NCBI RefSeq assembly: GCF_037038585.1
Contig: NC_092520.1
Location: 57,378,501 to 57,442,500, forward strand
Reading direction: 5' to 3'
DNA length: 64,000 nucleotides
Source: Patagioenas fasciata
Taxonomy: Eukaryota; Chordata; Aves; Columbiformes; Columbidae
The notes below the pieces were generated by a model. That model had not been told where the DNA came from. It ran no database searches and worked only from the letters and a program-made list of their open reading frames with translations. Below are positions 1 to 9,860 of this stretch, one piece after another (within the stretch, counting starts at the first letter, position 1; the number at the start of each line of letters is the position of its first letter). The translations under genes and the position numbers were made by a program.

Positions 1-1039
1 TCTCTGCCACTTTGATGCAGTCCTGCAGAACCCTTCAGTCCACAAAAAATACAGGCAAAACACAATTCCCACAGAGATATCACCCCACCGTGTCAAAGCA
101 GTTGTGATTCCTGTGCTAATCTCATAAGAAATTTCATTAAGCGGTATCACTTTGTCACATCCAAGTGTGATGCCCTCCCAAAATGTGCATGTGCCCTCCT
201 AGATAACTGCTGCCATTTAGAGCTGCGTCTCATGAGCTGCTTGAAATGCTCTGCAAGTTGCTCTGCTTCCCAGCCTTCACTCACCCTCCCTGCCGCAGCT
301 TCTGTGCAGACTCCAGCTTAATTCCCAGTTTTTACATCATGCTTCTGTCAATAGGTTTTTAACATCCTGAGGATGTGAAAAAATGAAGTTATGTTTGATC
401 CAAATAATCACACTAGAAGAAGCCAGACATGGACCCCAAGACAAAGGGACTCTCACTCTGCTAATGTGGGGGCTCCTGCATGTTTCCCCCATCAGACCTG
501 CATTGCAGTGAGAAACTTCGTCAGGGTGTTGGGGCACTGAGTGCATCAATAGGTTGTGGTTGCCCTGACCAGCCACACCTGGGGCCTTCATCCACATCAT
601 CTGGCCATGGCTTGGGATGTCCATTTAAGATCAGGCCTGAAACTCCAGCCTTGTTTTAAGCTATACTGTTGGAGGTGTCCTTGTCTTCAGTCCTATCTCT
701 GTTCCTGTCTTGACCTTGAGCTATTGTCACAGCTTTCTCTCCAGCCCTGTGTTTTGCTGCTCCCCCTGACAGGAGTCCCAGAATAGTCCTATATCTGAGT
801 CATCATTTTGCCTTCAACAGTTTGTGACTGTCAATGGACCCTGACACCAGCATCCAGGTCTGTCCACCCTGTTCAGGTCCTGTGGGACTATGCCCTGGTC
901 ATAAGGGATTCTTAAGACACCCCTACCTGGGCTCTGGGGCTCCTCTAGGGTGGCTGGGGGCAGTTCAGGTTGCTACCAAAGAGCCCTACGGTCTGGACGG
1001 CTGGTGAAAGGGAAGAGTTGAGACGATCACCAGCAGGAA
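1..1039. other. Intergenic, no gene seen
   Basis: Both strands have only short open frames without recognisable domains. No repeat family was recognised. The right part (from about 900) grades into the GC-rich decayed tandem tract. Confidence 0.6.
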
Positions 1040-2000
1040 GCTGGGGTGAGGCTGGAGCTGTCAGTGAGGCTGAGCAAGGGTGAGACAATCAAACCGTCTC
1101 TGAGTAGTCCCTTGGCTGGGAGCAGGGCTTGGGGGATGAAAACGGGTTCTTACAGAAGCCTTTAAGGTTGGGAAAGGGATCAAATCACCCCTGAGGCTAC
1201 ATCGTGGTGGGTCAAGGCTCAGAACTTCCATGAGGAGATCCCAGATGTGTCAAGTCACCCTAGAGGCCAGCTGGAGAGGGGAACCCAGCCTCTCTGGGGG
1301 AGCCTATGTGGCTGGGCAGGTGTGAAATCAAGGTATCTCAGAGCAGGCATCCTCAGGATGGGGATCGAGCTACTCATGAGGCCAGGGGTTCAGGATGCCC
1401 CTGAACGGTTTAGGAAGCTGAGGAGATGAACTGGACCACACTGAGGAGAGGAACTGGACCACACTGGGGAGAAGAACTAGACCACCCTGAGAAGCACTGA
1501 AGGCTGGTGGTCAGAGGGGCTGAGGTGGCACCTATGAGAAACCACAGAGGTCTGGGAATTTCAAGCCCTCCCTGAGCAGCTCCAACAGCTGGAGTGATTC
1601 AGACTGTCCCAAGGCAGTCAGAAAAACCGTGTGGTTGCAGAGTGTCAGGTTTTCCCTGGGTGGCAATGGGGATCACGATAGTCCCAGAGCAAGGCAATCT
1701 GGCTTGGGGACTAAGCCACCCCTGAGGCTGGGTCAAGCATCCCTAAGAATGGGCTGGAGTGATTTGGGTGGTCCCTAAGGAGTTTCTGAGGCCAGGGAGG
1801 CTGTTTAGGAGTTTCCTGAGGAGACCTGATGGCTGGAGAAGGTGAATGATGCTGACCGGGAGGTTCATGCTCTTGGAGAAACAGAGGCCACGTGGCATGC
1901 ATGGGCTTCAAACCACTCCTGAGACCAGTAGGCCAAGAAAAGGATTAAGCCACCCCTGAAAGAAATTTGTGTGTGGTAGGGTCACCCCTGAGGAGCCCTG
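1040..2000. repeat. Degenerate GC-rich minisatellite-like tract
   Basis: The motif CTGAGGC/CTGAGGA, often as CACCCCTGAGG, recurs irregularly through this stretch, for example near 1046, 1066, 1191, 1374, 1417, 1440, 1720, 1783, 1813, 1916 and 1986. Linking text is also similar (GCTGG, CAGAGC, GGGTCAAG). The spacing varies, so this looks like an old, decayed tandem array and not a dispersed element with sharp ends. Open frames on the minus strand here have no recognisable domain and follow from the lack of TA-rich stops. Confidence 0.5.
1428..1494. repeat. Three-copy 23-bp tandem repeat
   Basis: The unit GAACTGGACCACACTGAGGAG starts at 1428, 1451 and 1474, an exact 23-bp period. The copies differ at a few bases (CACTGGGGAG, CTAGACCACCCTGAG). 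It is the best-preserved part of the larger decayed GC-rich tract. Confidence 0.8.
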
Positions 2001-3149
2001 AAAGGGGAAGGGTGTTCTTGCCACCCCGGAAAAGCCCCAGTGAGCCCCAAAGCCTCGACAGCTGGGCATGGAGTTGAAGTCAAGGTGCCCCAGAGGAGCA
2101 GTGAGCCTGGACTCCATCCTGGTTCCTCACTGTCCATGGCTGGGCTTTGGGGCTTCTCTGGGGTGTCTGACAACCTCCTGGCCTCTGACTCTTGACTCTC
2201 TTAGATGAATCCAGCATGAAGGATCTTTCCTCATAGTCAAGATTTTTCTGTAGGCACTTACTAGAGAGATGTATGAAGATATTGACTTGGCAGACTCCGA
2301 GGCTGAATTTCTATCTCCACAGTGCGTTGAGCAGAATGCTGATAGAAGCAAAGGCTGTTTACAGAATATATAACAGATACTTCAAAGAGTTTTTCTAGCT
2401 TTGAGTTCTTCAGTCACAGGCTTTTGTGCATAATACATTTCATGTTCTATAAACCTGATACAATATATTCCTTATTAGATAAAGGCAGAAGGATTACAAT
2501 TACTCCAGTTTTCTCCCTGGATTACACCTTAAAATTAGGTGATAACACAATAGCTAATGATTCCTGTCTAAATTTGGAATTATGTTAAAATTCAAAGGTT
2601 ACTTTCTGTTGTAAAGAAAGAATTGAGGAAATTATCAGCATTGAAAGCCACAGTTCCCAGGATTCCTTCAGAAGAATGAGATACTAAGTTGCCCAGTATT
2701 CCAGTCTCTTACAAACATGTTTGACTTTGTGTATGTTAATAGCTTTAGTAACTGAGACAGGAGCATATATTGAGAGTTATGGCATTACGAGTGTGCTTAC
2801 AGACATGCAGAACTAAGGTCTTTGTTTTTTATCCAAACTCATATATCCTTTAATCATTCTAGAGATTTCATTTCTGCAATTTCATTTTTGTATATTGTCA
2901 ATTTCTTTAGCAATGGTGATCTATGTTAACCTCTCTTTGGTTTTTGAAATATTCAATAGTAATTGTGTATAATCTTGATCCATTAGATATCTTATTTTTC
3001 TCACAGAAACATCATTTTCTATTTCATGCACAGTACCCACTTAAATTTAGAATAGGTAAAAAGACCGCTAGTAAAACCTGTCAGTCCAAATCAAATCATA
3101 CTAAAAGCAGAAAACTTCATGTGCAAATGGGAAAAGATTAGCATTCTTG
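2001..3149. other. Intergenic AT-rich DNA, nothing identified
   Basis: GC-rich text continues to about 2180, then composition drops sharply to AT-rich. I see no exon, RNA gene or repeat family. Confidence 0.6.
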
Positions 3150-4171
3150 AGATTTTTTTCCCCGGTCCTTTCCATATGCAAGGGGTTTTGCTGTAGCTTC
3201 ACTGGGAAGCATGCTTGCATTAGGCCGTTTCCCACTGTATCGAGCTCTTTATGCACGCAGCTGGCTGCGAAGTTTCTCTTTGCTGCGGTGCCTCTGTGTA
3301 ATCCCAGCCAGTTTCCCTTTGGAGCTGTGGGGGGCCTCCTTTGATGTGCCTCTGTAGGTGGCTGCCGATCCTTCAACCGGGGCCTGCAAACAGAATCTCT
3401 TCTGTAGAGGAAAAGAAAACACCCTGGTGATGCCATGTGACTGTTTGCTTTATGCATGCAGGAGGAACTGACGTCAAGTGCGTCAGGATATTGTTCTAAT
3501 GCAATAACACGATGTTGTGGTGTGTATCTCTTGTGCATCTGATCCAGCTAATGCAGTGCCTGTGGTGAAGGACAATGCAGTCTGTACCTCCCTTCTGCTC
3601 TCGGTCTCTTTTACTTTCAAGACTCCCCACCTGTAGTGAAAAAAATCTGCAGTGTCTGCTTGTGACTATCAATTGCAAATATGGTGACCTCATTTAGATA
3701 TATTAAGAACAGTTTTCTTGCATTTTTTCCCACCTGTGCAGTTGTAGGCACAAACATGCAACAGAAATGACCCAATGTTGAATTTATTTTTGCTACTCAC
3801 TTGGGAGGAAAGGGAGATAAGTCAATTCACATACCTTTGGCACACAGCAGAGATCCTTTCTCTCACAGCTTTCACCTCTTTTCACTTTGAACATAAGTAC
3901 TGATACAATGGACATGTTAAAAATAATAAAACCAGGCCAAATTTTTCAACATTATGTGTAAATGCAAGTAGGAACCTGTGTTCTACTGAGAGGACCAGGC
4001 AGCCAGAGTCCTATGAATACACCCCAAGCTCACATTTGGATGAACTCAGTTGTCCAGCAGTTTTTCTCCTCCCCTGTACCTCCCTGCAGCATGGGAATAT
4101 GCCAGTTGTTCTGGGATATCCTAGCTCTCACTGCAGGATGTGAATGTACTCAGAGCCTGAGAGAATTTAGC
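3150..4171. other. Intergenic repeat-free block, candidate regulatory DNA on its left half
   Basis: From about 3150 to 3500 the sequence is balanced in composition and dense in factor-like motifs (octamer-like ATATGCAAG, ATGCATGC, full CRE). The remainder to the CR1 edge at 4172 shows nothing I can name. Confidence 0.4.
3469..3476. promoter_or_regulatory. Full cAMP-response-element palindrome (TGACGTCA)
   Basis: A perfect TGACGTCA is followed 5 bp later by a CGTCA half-site (3481-3485). The site lies in repeat-free DNA about 3.9 kb upstream of PCCA. The full CRE contains a CpG and tends to decay unless protected, which makes retention outside a CpG island notable. Binding by CREB/ATF factors is inferred from the motif only. 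Confidence 0.45.
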
Positions 4172-5125
4172 ATCATGGAATAGTTTAGGTTGGAAAGGAC
4201 CTTCAAAGGTCATCTAGTCCAACCGCTCTGCAATGAACAGGGACATCTGCAACTAGATCAGGTTGCTCAGAGCCCCATCCAACCTGGTCTTGAACATTTC
4301 CAAGGATGGAGCACCTACCACCTCTCTGGGCAACCTGTGCCAGTGTTCCACCACCCTCATTGTAGAAAATCTCTTCCCTATAGCTAGTCTGAATCTACCC
4401 TCTTTTAGTTTAAAACCATTACCCCCTGTCCTATTGCTACAGGCCCTATGTCTGTCCCCGTATCTTTTTTAAATCCTGAAAGGCTGCAATAAGGTCTCCC
4501 ACAAGCCTTCTCCTCTCCAGGCTGAACAACCCCAACTCTCCCAGTCTGTCCTCACAGCAGTGCTGTTCCAGCCCTCTGATCATCTTTGATGGCCTTCTCT
4601 TGGCATCTTGGTGGCCTCCTCTGGCCCTTCTCCAACAGGTCCATGTCTTTCCTGTTCTGAGGACTCCAGAGCTGGATGCGAGACTCCAGGTGGGGTCTCA
4701 CCAGAGCAGAGCAGAGGGGCAGAATCACCTCTCTCGACCTGCTGGCTACATTCGTTTTGATGCAACCCAGGATACAATTGGCCTTCTGGGCTGCAAGCGC
4801 ACATTGACAGCTCATGTCCAACCAGTATCCCCAAGTCCTTCTCAGCAAGGCTGCTCTCAATCACTTCATCCTCAAGCTTGTATTGACATGGAGGGTTGCC
4901 CTGAACCCTGTGCAGGACCTTGCACTTGGTCTTGTTGAACCTCATGAAGTTCACATGGGCCCACTTCTTGAGCTTGTCCAGATCAGTCTGGATGGCATCC
5001 TGTCCTCCAGGTATTTCAACCACACCACTCAGCTGGGTACCAACTTGCTGAGGGTGCACTCAATCCCACTGTCTATCTCATTGAGGAAGATATTAAACAG
5101 TACTGGTCCTAGTATAGGACCTGTT
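4172..5125 (-). mobile_element. CR1 LINE, 5'-truncated, with remnant ORF2 C-terminus
   Basis: The + strand begins with the reverse complement of the CR1 3' end (GGAATAGTTTAGGTTGGAAAGG, ATCTAGTCCAAC). It continues through GGGCAACCTGTGCCAGTG and CTCTCCAGGCTGAACAACCCCAA into ORF2. Reading the minus strand, about 4580-5059 resembles the C-terminal part of the CR1 reverse transcriptase protein (IQTDLDKLKKWAHVN, CKVLHRVQGNP, AEKDLGILV). It then shifts frame at about 4860 to a second segment (QCALAAQKANCILGCIKTNVA, REVILPLCSALVRPHLE). Frameshifts and stops make it a dead copy. At about 950 bp it is the longest CR1 in the window. The left edge is sharp (the element's 3' end); the right, 5'-truncated edge is approximate. 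Confidence 0.93.
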
Positions 5126-6363
5126 TACTGAGAACTATAAAGGTATGGGATAAAAATCTAAGGGTTGATGTAATGTATGAGCTGAGGGAGTGATGTACTC
5201 TAAAACCTCTCTAACAATGGTTGAGGCAGTCACACAATAATCTGACTGTATAGGAAATGTCCTCTTACCCTGCTTGAGTATCTACCCTGTGTCTAAAGTC
5301 TGAGGGATTTATTTCTAATATGACTACGTATATTGCCCATATACATTTTCCCTATGGATGTAATTTCTTTTTGCTGTCTTCTAGCCCTGTTTGGATCTTG
5401 TGGCAAAGTATGTCTTGCAAACTGCCTATGACATACTCCCTTCCTTAGCTTAAGAATAATTGTCTTTCAGCTTCAGAAACAGTAGTCTTGCTCTGCTACT
5501 GTAGGAAGGATAAAGAGAAGGCTCAGGTTTACCCTCCTTTCTGACTTCACCATTATTTTAATAATGCAAATTAAAGAAAAAAACCTGTTGTTCCTTTGCC
5601 TTGTGAACAGTGATCTGAACATCTTGGATCACATAAGTTTTACACTTCAGTGTTGTGGGCAGCTTTACAGCTCTGTTGTTTTGCAACAGAAGTCCAAGAT
5701 GATAACAGTGATGCTTCTTAGGCACCTTCTCCACGGTAAAACTCTCAAAGGATTTCTAGGGATGAGTGACAATTTACTTGGGGATTGGCACAAGTCTGTC
5801 ATCTGCACCAGCTGAGACCCAGGATACCTGCAGCAGACAATTGGAGCCCAGCTGCACAGATCATTTCGGAAGAGGCTGACTCAGAGCATCATGTGCCAGA
5901 GAACTGACCAGTAAGTAGTTCACGCAGATGATCAGAGGATTAGTGGCATCCCTCTCCTGTCACTCCTCATGCCAGCCTCACTTGCCTTTCATAGTGCAGG
6001 GGCTTGGACTGGGCTCTGCTGGCATTTACACTTTTCACCTTCACCACCAGGGCAATCCAGAGCGTGGGTGAATCTTCTATTTTCACTGTGCTGCTGTAAC
6101 TCTTCGCAGCTGCACAGATGCAAATAGCCCTATATGTGTGTATGCCCTTATACCGTCACCCACAGACAGACCCAAGTTCCACACACAAGCCTGCACTTAC
6201 AAAATCAGTTATGCACACAAACGCAGCTTAACGCACAGGAGAAATGCATGTACACAAAACAGTTTGAGACCTACAAGCATGTAACCGCCAAGGCACATGC
6301 CCTTCTGCAGGCACATGCCCTTCTGCAGGCACAAATGCAAGCCCAAAGGCATGCATGAGGAAC
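5126..6363. other. Intergenic DNA between two CR1 copies
   Basis: No coding signal. The end near 6120-6350 is CA-rich with short direct repeats, including the 18-bp duplication. Confidence 0.6.
6293..6328. repeat. Perfect 18-bp tandem duplication
   Basis: GCACATGCCCTTCTGCAG occurs twice head to tail, followed by GCACA of a partial third copy. It lies just left of the promoter-proximal CR1 in a CA-rich stretch. Confidence 0.9.
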
Positions 6364-6834
6364 AGAATCATAGGATCATTTTGGCTGGAAGAGACCCTCA
6401 AGATCATTGAGTCCAACCATAACCCAACTCTGGCACTAAACCATCTCTTTAAGTACCTCATCTACACATCTTTTAAACGCATCCAGAGATGGTGACTCCA
6501 CCACTTCCCTGGGCAGCCTGTTCCAATGCCCAACAAGCCTTTAGGTGAATAACTTTTTCCAAATACACAATCTAAACCTCCCCCTGGTGCAACTTGAGGC
6601 TGTTTCCTCTTGTTCTATTGCTTGTTACTTGGGAGACCAACCCCCTCCATACTACTACAACCACCTTTCAGTTGCAGACAGCGATAAGGTCTCCCCTCAG
6701 CCTCCTTTTCTCCAGGCTGAACAGCCCCAGTTCCCTCAGCTGCTCCTCCTCAGACTTGTGCTCCAGACCCCTCCCCAGCTTCGTGTCCCTTCTCTGAACT
6801 CTCTCCAGCACCTCAATGTCTGTCTTGTAGTGAG
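6364..6834 (-). mobile_element. CR1 LINE 3' fragment beside the PCCA promoter
   Basis: The + strand starts AGAATCATAGGATCATTTTGG and AGTCCAACCATAACCC, the reverse of a CR1 3' end. It continues with GGCAGCCTGTTCCAATGCCC, AAGGTCTCCCCTCAGCCTCC and TCTCTCCAGCACCTCAATGTC. On the minus strand the last ORF2 residues are still readable ([17 protein letters not shown]). The copy is about 470 bp and moderately diverged. It ends roughly 55 bp before the PCCA CpG island, so the right (5') edge is where the repeat meets promoter DNA. Confidence 0.93.
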
Positions 6835-6914
6835 AGGGAGTTACAGAGGAGCACGTAGGGAAAGCAGTTAACACCAAGGGCCGTACACCAGCGCAGCTGT
6901 CCAGGTACACCTCT

Positions 6915-7048
6915 AGAGGCACGCACAAGCGCAAACTCTGTCGCGTGCAGCGGCAGACGAGCCCAAGCGCGAGCCCTCGGGCCACGCTGCCAGAGGTGCG
7001 CGCAGGTGCACTTCCGGCTCCACGACCCGAGAGGCACGCACAAGTGCA
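6915..7048. repeat. Direct repeat of a GC-rich motif flanking the promoter array
   Basis: AGAGGCACGCACAAGCGCA near 6915 recurs as AGAGGCACGCACAAGTGCA near 7030, one mismatch in 19. A related GAGGTGCGCGCAGGTGCA lies between them near 6992. The three are probably decayed units of a longer-period array. Confidence 0.6.
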
Positions 7049-7072
7049 GACCCCGCTGAAGGCACCCAAGGG

Positions 7073-7120
7073 CGGGCACAGGCGCGGGCACAGGCGCGGA
7101 CACAGGAGCAGGCACAGGCG
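7073..7120. repeat. 12-bp GC-rich tandem array in the promoter
   Basis: Four copies of CGGGCACAGGCG lie at 7073, 7085, 7097 and 7109; the first two are identical and the last two differ at two bases or fewer on average. The array lies about 230-280 bp before the PCCA start codon inside the CpG island. Confidence 0.85.
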
Positions 7121-7215
7121 CAGCCCCGGCTGCGGGCCCACAGGCGCGCACCCGGGAACACTGAGCAGCGTACACCGTGCTGCACGCGCACCGCCGGGTG
7201 CCCGCCTGCCCGGGA

Positions 7216-7224
7216 CCCGCCCCG
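7216..7224 (-). promoter_or_regulatory. GC box (Sp/KLF-type site)
   Basis: CCCGCCCCG on the + strand reads as a GGGGCGGG core on the - strand, the classical Sp1/KLF site. It lies 127 bp upstream of the PCCA start codon in a very C-rich stretch. Such cores are common in CpG islands, so occupancy is inferred. Confidence 0.5.
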
Positions 7225-7237
7225 TCCCCTCCCCGAG

Positions 7238-7243
7238 CACGTG
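7238..7243. promoter_or_regulatory. CACGTG E-box
   Basis: A palindromic CACGTG lies 108 bp before the start codon, flanked as GAGCACGTGGCC. This is the core bound by USF, MYC/MAX and TFE-type bHLH-ZIP factors. USF sites near CCAAT boxes are common in housekeeping promoters. The flanking bases do not fully match the TFEB (CLEAR) consensus GTCACGTGAC. Confidence 0.5.
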
Positions 7244-7278
7244 GCCCCGCTCGCTCCCAGGCGGCCGCGGCGGCCGCT

Positions 7279-7288
7279 CTGATTGGCT
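7279..7288 (-). promoter_or_regulatory. Inverted CCAAT box (NF-Y type)
   Basis: CTGATTGGCT contains ATTGG, the reverse of CCAAT, with the CTGATTGGYT flanks preferred by NF-Y. It lies about 65 bp before the ATG. NF-Y sites usually sit 60-100 bp upstream of the transcription start, so either the start lies inside or near the coding sequence, or the 5' UTR is very short. Confidence 0.6.
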
Positions 7289-7347
7289 GCAGGCGGCCCG
7301 GCCCTCCGCCGCGAAAGGGTGAAAGGGCGGCCGAGCAGCGGCGACCG

Positions 7348-7358
7348 AACATGGCGGC
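7348..7358 (+). promoter_or_regulatory. PCCA: Start-codon context with YY1-like core
   Basis: AACATGGCGGC gives a strong Kozak context and also nearly matches the YY1 motif AAGATGGCGGC. YY1 sites overlapping the first ATG are a known feature of many short-5'UTR housekeeping and mitochondrial genes. This site supports both the start choice and a transcription start close to it. The one mismatch (C for G) lowers certainty for YY1. Confidence 0.45.
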
Positions 7359-7413
7359 GGCGCTGTGCTGGGGGGCTGTGGGCAGCCCGCGGGGGCTCCG
7401 GGCGCTGATGAGG
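7351..7413 (+). CDS. PCCA: PCCA exon 1: start codon and first part of mitochondrial targeting peptide
   Basis: This exon encodes 21 residues beginning [12 protein letters not shown]. The ATG has A at -3 and G at +4, a strong Kozak context. The exon ends AGG followed by GTGAGC, a good donor, in phase 0. The segment is rich in Ala, Leu and Arg and has no acidic residue, as expected for a mitochondrial presequence. It is shorter than the 35 codons I recall for human exon 1 and shares little sequence with it; this is normal for presequences and makes this the least certain exon. Support comes from its position in a CpG island, the fitting splice phase and the conserved exon 2 downstream. The frame is open upstream of the ATG for about 58 codons, but the first start-like triplet there is GTG. 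Confidence 0.8.
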
Positions 7414-8204
7414 GTGAGCGGTTGCGCTGGGGCGGCTGGGAGCGTGGCTTCCTCCTGTTCCGTGCGTGGTGCTCGGCGCTGGGCTGCGGGGCTGCTCTCC
7501 GGTGCGGCTGAGAGTGCCTCTGTGTAAAGGGTCGTGGCGAGTTCCGCTCCTCTGTGAGGGGCTCCGGGCGGGGTCGCCGGGCGGGTGCTGATCCCTGCGT
7601 GTGGGACCGGCTGGGCTGACGCCTCCCCTGAGGAGAGCTACGGGCTGTCGCTGGGTGCCCCCCTGACTGGGTGAGAGGCTGTTTGGGAGCGTGTGTGACC
7701 GGTCGGGGTGTTGCGGCACTGACAGGTTGCCGGCTGGGGAGCGTGAGGGTCGGGGGTGCTGCTACTTCGGTTCCCCGGGGGCTGGTGCCGGTGGGCGGCG
7801 GGGAGGTGGCCGGTCGGAGCTTCGGGTGTAGTGACAACTGTGAGAGCCGAGTCTTGGGTTCGGCTGTCGAGGGCTTGTGGCATCCCAGAGACTTTTTCGC
7901 GGTGTATCCCGTCTGTGTGTTGCCAGGAGTGGTGTTTTGGTGTTTTTTATTATTTCATTTATTTATTTTTTAACTTAACGGGGAGAGTTATGTGCTACTC
8001 CGTGCTTGCTTCTGTTTTCACCTTCTGTTAAACAGGAGCTTCTCAAAAGTCAGGGGTGCAGTGTGGTTTTGTGCTATTTTTAAGAGTAAAATCCTGACTC
8101 AAAGAAAAAGGCTACTGCTCTGTGAAACTGTGTTGTCTCTTTCCTTCCTCCCTTTACCCAGGTGCTTATGGATCTTTCAGTTGTCATGTAAAGCTTTAGT
8201 GTGA

Positions 8205-8224
8205 TTTTTTTTTTTTTTTTTTTT
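8205..8224. repeat. Poly-T tract, 20 nt, intron 1
   Basis: Uninterrupted run of 20 T on the + strand. No LINE or SINE body is attached on either side, so it is a simple homopolymer. Confidence 0.95.
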
Positions 8225-9828
8225 AATTTCTTCTTACTTTCAATGAAAATGTGATAAACTTGTTGTGGAACTGAACTCATGTTTTTGGTGAAGACTTTAA
8301 ACTTCTAGAAAGCCTTATTCCTTGAACTATGGGGTAACTTCACTGAGGCAGTTGTTGTGTTTTCTTCTCTATTACTTCTACAGATTGTGTTAAAATAAAG
8401 GAGATTATTTAGAATAAGAAGTTGCACAGTGTTGTTTAACAGTTGAATGACAGTTGTATATGGAAAAATGGGTGCAAAATGCTTCTAATTGCTTACCATA
8501 GGAAGTACTTACTATTTTTTTTCCCTAAAAAAGAGAATATCTGTGGAGGTCTGCAAGTTCCACTGGAGAAAAGAGGATTGTCTTCCAGAGAACTTTTTCT
8601 CTGCCATCTCTGCCCTAAAAAGACATTACCTGTGCACTGGCTATTTTGAAGTCAAGGATGTTATTTGTATGGAGGGAGCTCCTCGCTCTCTTATGTGAGA
8701 TTATTTTTAGCATGTTGTTATTCCAGAGAAATGTTTTTCCCCTTGTTTGAGCACAGAAGCATTAGGCTGATGAGGCAGCAAAATTGGTGTCATCTACTGT
8801 TAAGGAAAGGAGATAAAATGGTCTCCAATCTGAGGAGATGGATGTAGACCTAAACTTCTGGAGTTCAGTGATTGTTTCTAGTATGTAAACTACAGATTTT
8901 AGTACTGACAGGTGCTCTTAAAGCATACCACAGGTAGAGACTTCTGGTTTTCTATTTGCTACCAGGAGTAGCTATTTGGATTCTGTAGGCAAAGGGTGCT
9001 GTGCCATCTGCTATGGGCAAATCTTAGTTCTGGATGAAAAAGTTGAGATTATTAAAGTTTATACAGAGTAAAAATGTCAGGCGTGTTCTGAAACACTGTT
9101 TTTCTTGTTATTTTGCCTGCCCCAAACTTGCCTTGGTGGTTCCTGCATTATTGTTATAGTGCTGGGGTCTATTTCATGGACATTGGCCTTGCTGGAGCTG
9201 TTTAAGCTGCTGCTATGAGAAACTGTTCCAACTTTCTGCAGCTGCTGGGTCTTGATCACAGGCCATTCCTTCTGAGCTTCTGTCTCCCTCCAACTTGTGC
9301 CAGCACTGCTGCTTGAATATCTAAGTGGATAAGCTGGACCGAAATCTGGTGGAGAACACATTTTTTCCCATTCCTTGTGGGTATCTTTTCAGCTGGATAT
9401 ATTTCCTGGTCTGGTTCGCTATGTGACTATATGAACTTTTGGGACTGGCACAATGGAGAAAGTACCTGTTTGCTGGAGTGATACAGTTTTAGGAAAATAG
9501 CCTTGGGTGGATGGGTGTTTTCTTGTTTGTAGTTTGTGTGCTGTGTTGGCAAAAACCTTAACAGGTTTGAGAACCTGGTGAGAGTGAAAGAACTGTTATG
9601 TATAGTGCAGTGTACCTTACCGAGTTTGTACTACATCTTTGTTTGCAGTTGGCTTTTGGAATATCTGCTTACAGTGACAAGTGCTTGGCTGTTCAGCACT
9701 CTCTGAGACAATACAAAGGAAGGGAAAGTGCCTATTTGGGGGGGGGTTGTGGGGAAACCAAGAAGCCTTGTTTACTTTTCTGTTTACAAGATTTTTGCAA
9801 TCTTGCATTGATAAGCTGCATTTTCAGC

Positions 9829-9860
9829 CTTATAGATGAAAATTCTTATAGATGAAAATT
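9829..9860. repeat. Perfect 16-bp tandem duplication, intron 1
   Basis: CTTATAGATGAAAATT occurs twice head to tail. It is a recent local slippage-type duplication with no other feature near it. Confidence 0.9.

Larger units (their letters stand above)
6890..7350 (+). promoter_or_regulatory. PCCA: CpG-island promoter and 5' UTR of PCCA
   Basis: The 450 bp before the start codon are strongly G+C rich and CpG dense, unlike the AT-rich flanks, and there is no clear TATA box near the ATG. This is the usual architecture of a broadly expressed metabolic gene. Visible elements are a GC box (7216-7224), a CACGTG E-box (7238-7243), two NotI octamers (7261-7268 and 7270-7277) and an inverted CCAAT box (7279-7288). 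The CpG-rich tract continues into intron 1 to about 7880. A minus-oriented CR1 fragment ends about 55 bp before the island. The transcription start probably lies between the CCAAT box and the ATG, but this is inferred from element spacing only. Confidence 0.8.

Noticed and set aside
3101-3538. Minus-strand open frame of 145 codons upstream of PCCA
   Set aside because: No recognisable domain; it overlaps the candidate regulatory block and an open frame on the other strand.
4552-5059. Two overlapping minus-strand open frames
   Set aside because: Both are CR1 ORF2 remnants in different frames of the same dead element, not a host gene.
4600-5131. Plus-strand open frames over the first CR1
   Set aside because: Antisense shadow of the CR1 ORF2 region.
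7177-7350. In-frame extension of PCCA exon 1 upstream of the ATG
   Set aside because: The start-like triplet at 7177 is GTG, and the sequence contains promoter elements. The ATG at 7351 has a strong context.
6668-7837. Long antisense open frame (389 codons) across the PCCA promoter
   Set aside because: Its first codon is TTG, it runs through a GC-rich island poor in stop codons, and its end is the CR1 ORF2 tail on the minus strand. No independent protein domain.
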